In this document: in pieces, positions 1-4,164 of the stretch
Position numbering within the stretch: the first letter of the stretch is position 1
Layout: each line of letters begins with the position of its first letter
Origin: CAYVSF01 sp046482855
GTDB taxonomy: Bacteria; Bacteroidota; Bacteroidia; Bacteroidales; UBA12077
Assembly (NCBI GenBank): GCA_046482855.1
Contig: JAWOEH010000051.1
Coordinates: 1-7,363 of the forward strand
Reading direction: 5' to 3'
Length of the DNA: 7,363 nucleotides
The notes under the pieces: model-generated
What the model was told of the DNA's origin: nothing
Databases searched by the model: none
What the model saw: only the letters and a program-made list of their open reading frames with translations
Position numbers and translations under genes: made by a program

Positions 1-218
1 GGCGAAAAAACGTTGACAGTGCACGCATCGTCTTTTTGAATGCACAAAGGTCAAGCCAGTCCCAGCAAAAACGAACGGTGTAGGATTGAAGGATAGAAAC
101 AAACGCCTGACAATTGTTTAAATCGGTATTAAAATAGGCCAAAACTTCGGAGCCTAAAAATCTCCATATATGTAAAGCAGATGTTTTCAAAGCATTACCA
201 ATAATTTAGATATTTTAA
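1..218. other. Noncoding left edge
   Basis: This stretch has no open frame with protein-like character and precedes the toxin-antitoxin promoter. A short inverted pair GTGCA (19-23) / TGCAC (41-45) and an 8-bp palindrome ACAATTGT (near 113-120) are visible, but both are too short to interpret. The DNA may be the tail of an upstream intergenic region. Nothing else is supported. Confidence 0.5.
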
Positions 219-249
219 TTGTTAATAGGTAAAGGTTCCTTTATATTTG
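219..249 (+). promoter_or_regulatory. Bacteroidota-type promoter of the toxin-antitoxin operon
   Basis: TTG at 219-221 is followed, after 20 bp, by TATATTTG at 242-249. This exactly fits the Bacteroidota housekeeping promoter consensus (TTG at about -33, TAnnTTTG at about -7, spacing 19-21). Transcription would begin a few bases after 249, giving a leader of roughly 15 nt before the ATG at 269. A near-symmetric TTAA-TTG-TTAA (215-225) straddles the -33 element and could be an operator for autoregulation; that part is inference. The short leader contains AGGGTGG (259-265), a possible but closely placed ribosome site. Confidence 0.72.
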
Positions 250-268
250 AGTAAAAATAGGGTGGATT

Positions 269-514
269 ATGAATATTGCAGAGTTGAAATTAAAATTCTT
301 CAGGGAAATTGACAGGCTTGATAAAGAGAAACTAGAAGAGGCTTATGGCGTACTATTAAATTACATCAACAGCAAGGACGATACAGATGAATGGTGTGCG
401 CTGACATCTGAGCAGAAAAAAGGCATTGTTGATAGTATTGAACTACTGGAAAACAATCAAGGAACTGCACACAAAGGAGTAATGGATAAATTCAGAAAAA
501 AGTATAATGCATAG
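269..514 (+). CDS. Antitoxin of a ParE/RelE-type toxin-antitoxin module
   Basis: This small acidic/basic protein of 81 aa should bind and neutralise the toxin encoded immediately downstream. The call rests mainly on context: it precedes a recognisable ParE/RelE toxin and overlaps it by 8 nt (ATGCATAG, 507-514), the usual antitoxin-first, translationally coupled arrangement. The sequence fits antitoxins often paired with such toxins in Bacteroidota. It has a helical N-terminal half (about residues 1-35), then a conserved-looking C-terminal stretch of the type LTxEQKxxI...E (about 45-60) ending in HKGVMDKFRKKY (68-79). That tail resembles the toxin-wrapping segment of addiction-module proteins. 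I see no clear ribbon-helix-helix or helix-turn-helix DNA-binding domain, so how the operon is autoregulated is unclear. The start is the first ATG after an excellent promoter. The general role is fairly sure; the family name is not. Confidence 0.78.
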   Translation: MNIAELKLKFFREIDRLDKEKLEEAYGVLLNYINSKDDTDEWCALTSEQKKGIVDSIELLENNQGTAHKGVMDKFRKKYNA

Positions 515-806
515 AGAAATCATTTGGTCTCCCTTAGCAGAAACAGACTTGGACAATATTCTTGACTATCTTGCTGAAAACTGGAATCAAAAGGTTATAA
601 ATCAGCTTCTCAACAAGATTGACATCGTAATCAATCAGATAGCCAGAATTCCGAACCAATTCCCTATTATCAATAAAAATTTTCAAGTAAGGAAGTGTGT
701 TGTAACAAAGCAGAATACTTTGTTTTATAGAGAAACAGAGCATCGGATTGAAATTCTGAGACTCTATGATACAAGGCAAGATACTAAAAATTTAAAATTC
801 ATTTAA
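507..806 (+). CDS. Type II toxin, ParE/RelE superfamily
   Basis: This 99-aa protein has the typical length and motif order of the ParE/RelE toxin fold. The N-terminal strand and helix read IIWSPLAETDLDNILDYL (5-22), matching the family pattern W-SP-A--DL--I--Y. A second helix follows, then a P...FP turn (about 49-53), the strand VRKCVV (61-66), LFYR (72-75), and the C-terminal strand IEILRLYDTRQD (82-93), matching the family ending I-IL-(V/L)-D-R-(D/N). ParE members poison DNA gyrase and RelE members cut mRNA on the ribosome. The layout leans to ParE, but the target cannot be decided from sequence. The start ATG lies inside the antitoxin stop region, implying coupled translation. The frame is intact, so the toxin is probably functional and held in check by the partner. 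No terminator with a T-run is visible directly downstream. Confidence 0.88.
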   Translation: MHREIIWSPLAETDLDNILDYLAENWNQKVINQLLNKIDIVINQIARIPNQFPIINKNFQVRKCVVTKQNTLFYRETEHRIEILRLYDTRQDTKNLKFI

Positions 807-1197
807 TTACTGACAAGTCCCTCGAATACAGGCACGAGCCTAAAGCATATGTCTAACCAAACAAAAACGCAATAGTGGTACAAAAGCGTTAGCTAAGCAC
901 GAACAAAATCGAGCCCGTTCAAGATTCCCACAAGTCAACAAACACCATTACACATTAATTACCAGCTACTTAACCAGACGTAATTTTCTGGATCTTTTCG
1001 TTGTTTTTTCGTAAATTACAAAGGGTGTTACCTCACCTTTAACGTACGCCAAACACTTCATTCCGCCAGTTAACTTCACGCATGCTGTCGCGAGCTTGCA
1101 GTTTATGTCCAGCCTAACAAAATCCGAATACTCAATAAAGTGTTACAGTACATGCAACATCGCTACGAAAGAACCAATCACCAACTTTTCTTACTAA

Positions 1198-1213
1198 GGC
1201 TAAGGCCTTAGCC
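1198..1213. repeat. Perfect 16-bp palindrome
   Basis: GGCTAAGGCCTTAGCC is its own reverse complement over all 16 bases with no central gap. Such a gapless dyad is a better candidate for a dimeric-protein site or a cruciform than for an RNA hairpin, because it leaves no loop. It lies about 180 nt beyond the 3' end of the transporter gene and about 390 nt beyond the toxin gene. Function is unknown. Confidence 0.6.
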
Positions 1214-1240
1214 CCGGAAGAAAAGAGAATAGGGAAAAAA

Positions 1241-1288
1241 TTACCGCCCCCGGGGAATTTTTCCGGCGGAAGCAAGGCCAATCGGTAA
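1241..1288. repeat. GC-rich nested inverted repeats
   Basis: An outer pair TTACCG (1241-1246) / CGGTAA (1283-1288) surrounds a second pair CCGCC (1244-1248) / GGCGG (1265-1269). The left arms overlap, so the two pairings are alternatives. A CCCCGGGG palindrome (1248-1255) lies inside. The block stands out for its GC content in an otherwise AT-rich gap and lies just beyond the transporter terminator. It could be a degenerate dispersed palindromic element; no second copy is seen in this window. Confidence 0.4.
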
Positions 1289-1313
1289 TCCAACAAAACA
1301 TACTCCTTGAACG

Positions 1314-1360
1314 GTTAAAAAACAAAAAAAGGCCAGCTGAATTTCCTATCCAACTGGCCT
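1314..1360 (-). terminator. Intrinsic terminator of the BCCT transporter gene
   Basis: Read on the minus strand, a 10-bp stem (1360-1351 with 1339-1330) carries the arms AGGCCAGTTG and CAGCTGGCCT with one G-U wobble and an 11-nt loop. A run of seven T, then G, then six T follows (1330-1317). It begins 36 nt after the transporter stop codon. On the plus strand the wobble becomes a C-A mismatch and no T-run follows, so it should act for the minus-strand gene only. Confidence 0.92.
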
Positions 1361-1395
1361 CTATATTATTATACAACAGTACTGACAGGCACTGG

Positions 1396-2907
1396 TTAAT
1401 GCTTTAACTGCTCATCTTGCTTTAAGCTTTTAAGTAACGAAAAACTAACAAGTACCAGAATTATTGCAAAAGGAAAGCCTGTTGAAATAGAAGCTGATTG
1501 CAGTGCTGTTAAACCACCTCCTACTAATAGCGCGATGGCAATGGCTCCTTCCATAAAAGCCCAAAATACTTTTTGTCCTTTCGGGGCATCCAATTTTCCT
1601 CCTGCGGTCATCAAATCAACAACCAAAGAACCACTGTCAGAGGAAGTAATGAAAAAAGTACCTACTAAGACGATGCATATAAATGCGGTGATGTCATAAA
1701 AAGGCAGCGTCTCCAGCATTTTAAAGAGTCCGATGGAACTGTCTTGTGCCACTATGGTTGCAAGATCCAAACTACCATCTAATTGTAGATCTAAAGCGGT
1801 TCCGCCCAGCACAGACATCCACAAAAAAGAGAAGATAGAAGGAATGACCAACCCATAAATGGCAATCTCCCGAATGGTTCTGCCTTTGGAAATTCTGGCA
1901 ACAAAAGTGCCCACAAACGGCGACCAGGAAATCCACCATACCCAGTAGAACATTGACCAGCCGTTAAACCAGCCGCCAGAAGTACTATAATGATTCCGAA
2001 ATAAGCTTAATTCAAACACACCTGAAAAGTAACTCCCTAAGCTTTCTACAAAACCATCGATTAAGTGAACCGTACTCCCCAGAAATAGCACAAACGCGAA
2101 AACAATGAGGGCGATGATAATATTGGCATTACTTAAATATTTTAGTCCTTTATTCAAACCCGTTACAACAGAGATAGTCGCAATTAATGTGATGCCTATA
2201 ATGGATGTCACTTGTAAACTGGTGGCGTTTTCCAAGCCATAATATTCAGACAAGCCAGTACTAAACTGCAATGCCCCAAAGCCAAGTGAGGTCGCCAGGC
2301 CAAATAGTGTTGCTAAAACCGCAATAACATCAATCATGTGGCCAATCCATCCATTCATCCGATTGCCCAATAACGGAATCAAGGTCGATTTTAATGACAA
2401 TGGCGTTTTTTTATTAAAGGTAAAATAGGCAAGTGCTATTCCCAGTAACATGTAAATACCCCAAACATGAAAACCATAATGAAAATAGGTATTGCGCATG
2501 GCCATGCGAGCTTTATCAATGTCAGAAACCCCGGCAATAATGGGATTATTAAAGTTCAGCATTGGCTCTGCTACACTAAAATAGACCAGACCAATTCCCA
2601 TTCCCGCTGAAAACAACATCGATACCCAGGAAAATTTATTGAAGCTGGGTTTCGCATCCTTCCCCCCGATTTTGATGTTGCCAAATTTGCTAAATGCCAG
2701 ATATAAGACAAACAATAAAAAGTAATTTATGCTCAGGGAAATAAACCAACCAAAATTCCCCGACATATAAGCCTGAAAACCAATAAACATAGCACTGGCC
2801 TTTGCACTGAAAATGATGGTAAGGGTGACAAATAAAAAGGTGATTATCGCTGCCGGTATGAAAACAGGCTTGGAGATGTCAAAATACTTGTTCTTGAAAT
2901 TGTTCAT
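1396..2907 (-). CDS. BCCT-family betaine/choline/carnitine transporter, probably Na+-coupled
   Basis: This 503-aa inner-membrane protein with about 12 hydrophobic segments imports quaternary-ammonium compounds such as glycine betaine or choline for osmoprotection or as nutrients. Family hallmarks are seen in order: AGMGIGLVYFSVAEP (101-115, the glycine-rich substrate-site helix), NTYFHYGFHVWGIY (139-152), the DVIAVLATLFGLAT helix (193-206), the BCCT signature GWSMFYWVWWISWSPFVG...ARISKGRTIRE (316-347), and FFITSSDSGS (418-427). Methionine 103 and the F418-T421-S422 pattern match, by my unaligned reading, the sodium-binding positions of BetP, which favours sodium coupling over CaiT-like exchange. 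One aromatic-box position appears to be Tyr144 instead of Trp. Both tails are short, as in OpuD-like members, and lack the long osmosensing C-terminal domain of E. coli BetT or the charged tail of BetP. The start is the first ATG of the frame, with no clear ribosome site. The gene is monocistronic with its own terminator. The substrate is not determinable. Confidence 0.95.
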   Translation of the reverse strand: MNNFKNKYFDISKPVFIPAAIITFLFVTLTIIFSAKASAMFIGFQAYMSGNFGWFISLSINYFLLFVLYLAFSKFGNIKIGGKDAKPSFNKFSWVSMLFSAGMGIGLVYFSVAEPMLNFNNPIIAGVSDIDKARMAMRNTYFHYGFHVWGIYMLLGIALAYFTFNKKTPLSLKSTLIPLLGNRMNGWIGHMIDVIAVLATLFGLATSLGFGALQFSTGLSEYYGLENATSLQVTSIIGITLIATISVVTGLNKGLKYLSNANIIIALIVFAFVLFLGSTVHLIDGFVESLGSYFSGVFELSLFRNHYSTSGGWFNGWSMFYWVWWISWSPFVGTFVARISKGRTIREIAIYGLVIPSIFSFLWMSVLGGTALDLQLDGSLDLATIVAQDSSIGLFKMLETLPFYDITAFICIVLVGTFFITSSDSGSLVVDLMTAGGKLDAPKGQKVFWAFMEGAIAIALLVGGGLTALQSASISTGFPFAIILVLVSFSLLKSLKQDEQLKH

Positions 2908-3134
2908 TGCTTTTGCTTAAGAGATTTTTTGCTATTATTTTTAATTTAAAATGATTTTTCTTTGCCTGAAGCTTGCTCCAGTTGGTATACCTTTTAAGAG
3001 GCAGGTGCCATATAAACTATCTTCCTCTTCTGAAGCAAAACATGCAGAATAAAAATGCTTGACATTGTTTATTGTCCTGGCGCGAACCACATTGTCAGCT
3101 CATTCTTAACCGTTTGTTGTAATGCCATTTTTTA

Positions 3135-3163
3135 TGCCGAGTTGGAGCCTGCCCAACACGGCA
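3135..3163. repeat. Inverted repeat with 5+5-bp arms
   Basis: TGCCG-A-GTTGG (3135-3145) pairs with CCAAC-A-CGGCA (3153-3163) around a 7-nt loop; a single A-A mismatch divides each arm. Neither side has a T-run, so it is not a standard terminator. It lies 228 nt upstream of the transporter start and could be a leader hairpin or an operator. Function is unknown. Confidence 0.55.
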
Positions 3164-3183
3164 ATTTGATTCATAGAACCATT

Positions 3184-3198
3184 GGTATTGCTAATACC
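3184..3198. repeat. Short perfect hairpin GGTATT-GCT-AATACC
   Basis: A 6-bp perfect stem closes a 3-nt loop, 20 nt beyond the dyad at 3135-3163. The pair of structures is notable in the otherwise featureless upstream region of the transporter gene. Role unknown. Confidence 0.45.
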
Positions 3199-3542
3199 TG
3201 AAACTTTTAAGATTGGGGAAGTAGCCTACACACAAGATTCCATAGGAAAAATTGTAATTATCATCTGGCAAGAAGGGATAAATTTGAGTATATCGAGAGT
3301 ACAATAAAAGATAAAACCCTGCTTCAAACCGTATACTGCTCATACCATTTTCCCGGGTCAAAACGAGTCAAACACAAAATCAAAGGCAAAGCCCGTTCAT
3401 GAGCTGCCAACCGAACCCCATTAAGCCTAACATTCAACTACTTGACAATTTATAGTATAACAACAGACTACCTCTCCCCAGTTACAGCCTGCGCTTATAT
3501 CCAGCTAATAATCACATAGATACCTTGTCTTTTGTTATGAAT

Positions 3543-3563
3543 AACTATTTTTTCAAAATAGTT
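3543..3563. repeat. Perfect 9-bp stem with TTC loop
   Basis: AACTATTTT (3543-3551) and AAAATAGTT (3555-3563) are exact reverse complements around the triplet TTC; a T-G wobble could extend the stem by one pair. The stem is AT-rich and has no clean T-run after it, so terminator function is doubtful. A T-rich tract (about 3593-3604) lies about 30 nt further to the right. Confidence 0.5.
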
Positions 3564-3836
3564 GGCGAAGAAACGAAATACAATTCAATATTTATAATTT
3601 TTTTCACATTATCTGCATGGGAACAAAAGTTACTCAACACGATATACACCTATTATTAAGCACATAACGTAGATGTTATAAAAAAACTAAATACTTTAGC
3701 CATCTCAGACCCGTAAGTCATTAAACTCCCGCGCCCGATAACATGGAGGCGTATCTCAACAAAGCTAAAAAGAGGAAAAAAGAAAGGACTTTTTCCGGAA
3801 TGTATCATACAAACCTTAGCCCCAACAGACACCAAA

Positions 3837-3862
3837 AGGTTCATAAAAAGTTTTCAGAACCT
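3837..3862. repeat. 26-bp imperfect palindrome
   Basis: The outer arms AGGTTC (3837-3842) and GAACCT (3857-3862) match perfectly. After two mismatched positions, AAAA and TTTT (3845-3848 and 3851-3854) also match, leaving two central bases. The spacing and symmetry resemble a dimeric regulator's site more than an RNA hairpin. No gene start lies close by, so its purpose is unknown. Confidence 0.4.
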
Positions 3863-4164
3863 ACACAATGGTGCAGTGGAAGAAATGAATGTATTGTGGA
3901 AAGACACCCTAAACAATCGTCAATTACGATCAATGCGTGCACGCGACAAATTTGCCTCCTTGCAGGAAGCTTCTTTTGTGTAGTATTGAATTCAGGAGAG
4001 CCAAGAGCATGAAACAGCACTCCCCATATGGCTTTTCATTTATTAAAGCAGCCTTTATCTCCCTTCGGCATACAATAAAAGTTCTCCTCTCCCAAGTTTG
4101 GATTTCCGCGACACTCAAGCTACTATAGAACAAATCATTGAGACATTACACGACAAACGATAAA

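Larger units (their letters stand above)
807..1313. other. Intergenic gap between convergent units
   Basis: No coding potential is seen on either strand. The toxin-antitoxin operon reads in from the left and the transporter from the right. Small dyads occur: AACGC/GCGTT (866-870/886-890), GTAATTT/AAATTAC (980-986/1013-1019), and a bulged stem AAAGG-G-TG/CACCTTT (1020-1040). None has a T-run that would make it a clear terminator for the toxin gene. The palindrome at 1198-1213 and the GC-rich block at 1241-1288 are listed separately. Confidence 0.6.
2908..4164. other. Long intergenic region (about 1.26 kb) without a convincing gene
   Basis: It separates the 5' end of the transporter gene from the 3' end of the secreted-enzyme gene, both on the minus strand. 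Open frames of 60-90 codons occur on both strands between 3656 and 4133. They overlap one another, have unusual composition (Cys-, His- and Lys-rich) and show no recognisable domain, so I do not call them. The stretch must contain the transporter promoter, but no TAnnTTTG is visible on the minus strand near 2908. It holds the inverted repeats listed separately at 3135, 3184, 3543 and 3837, plus GGAAAAA/TTTTTCC (3774-3780/3790-3796). No terminator with a T-run is evident just beyond the enzyme stop codon at 4165. Confidence 0.6.

Noticed and set aside
534..779. An 81-codon minus-strand frame opposite the toxin gene.
   Set aside because: It is antisense to a recognisable ParE/RelE toxin and has no independent support.
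851..892. Integron attC-like arrangement downstream of the toxin gene: GTCTAAC at 851-857 fits RYYYAAC, and GTTAG lies at 888-892.
   Set aside because: The right-hand box reads GTTAGCT, which does not fit GTTRRRY. The inner AACGC/GCGTT pair overlaps that box instead of being spaced from it, and no second site flanks the operon on the left.
901..930. A CCCGTTCAAGATTCCC stretch resembling a tRNA T-arm.
   Set aside because: The flanking bases do not form the 5-bp T stem, and no acceptor or anticodon arm can be drawn around it.
1020..1040. Bulged hairpin AAAGG-G-TG/CACCTTT considered as a terminator for the toxin gene.
   Set aside because: No T-run follows on the plus strand, and it lies more than 200 nt after the toxin stop.
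3279..3286. TAAATTTG on the plus strand, matching the Bacteroidota -7 consensus.
   Set aside because: The nearest upstream TTG (3252-3254) is 24 nt away, beyond the 19-21 range, and no plus-strand gene follows.
3760..3767. CAAAGCTA, which is TAGCTTTG (TAnnTTTG) on the minus strand.
   Set aside because: No TTG occurs at the proper distance, and no credible gene lies downstream on that strand.
3656..4133. Open frames of 60-90 codons on both strands (3743-4012 +, 3937-4128 +, 3656-3844 -, 3930-4133 -).
   Set aside because: They overlap one another, have atypical composition with many Cys, His and Lys, show no domain, and have no promoter or ribosome site. They are consistent with chance frames.
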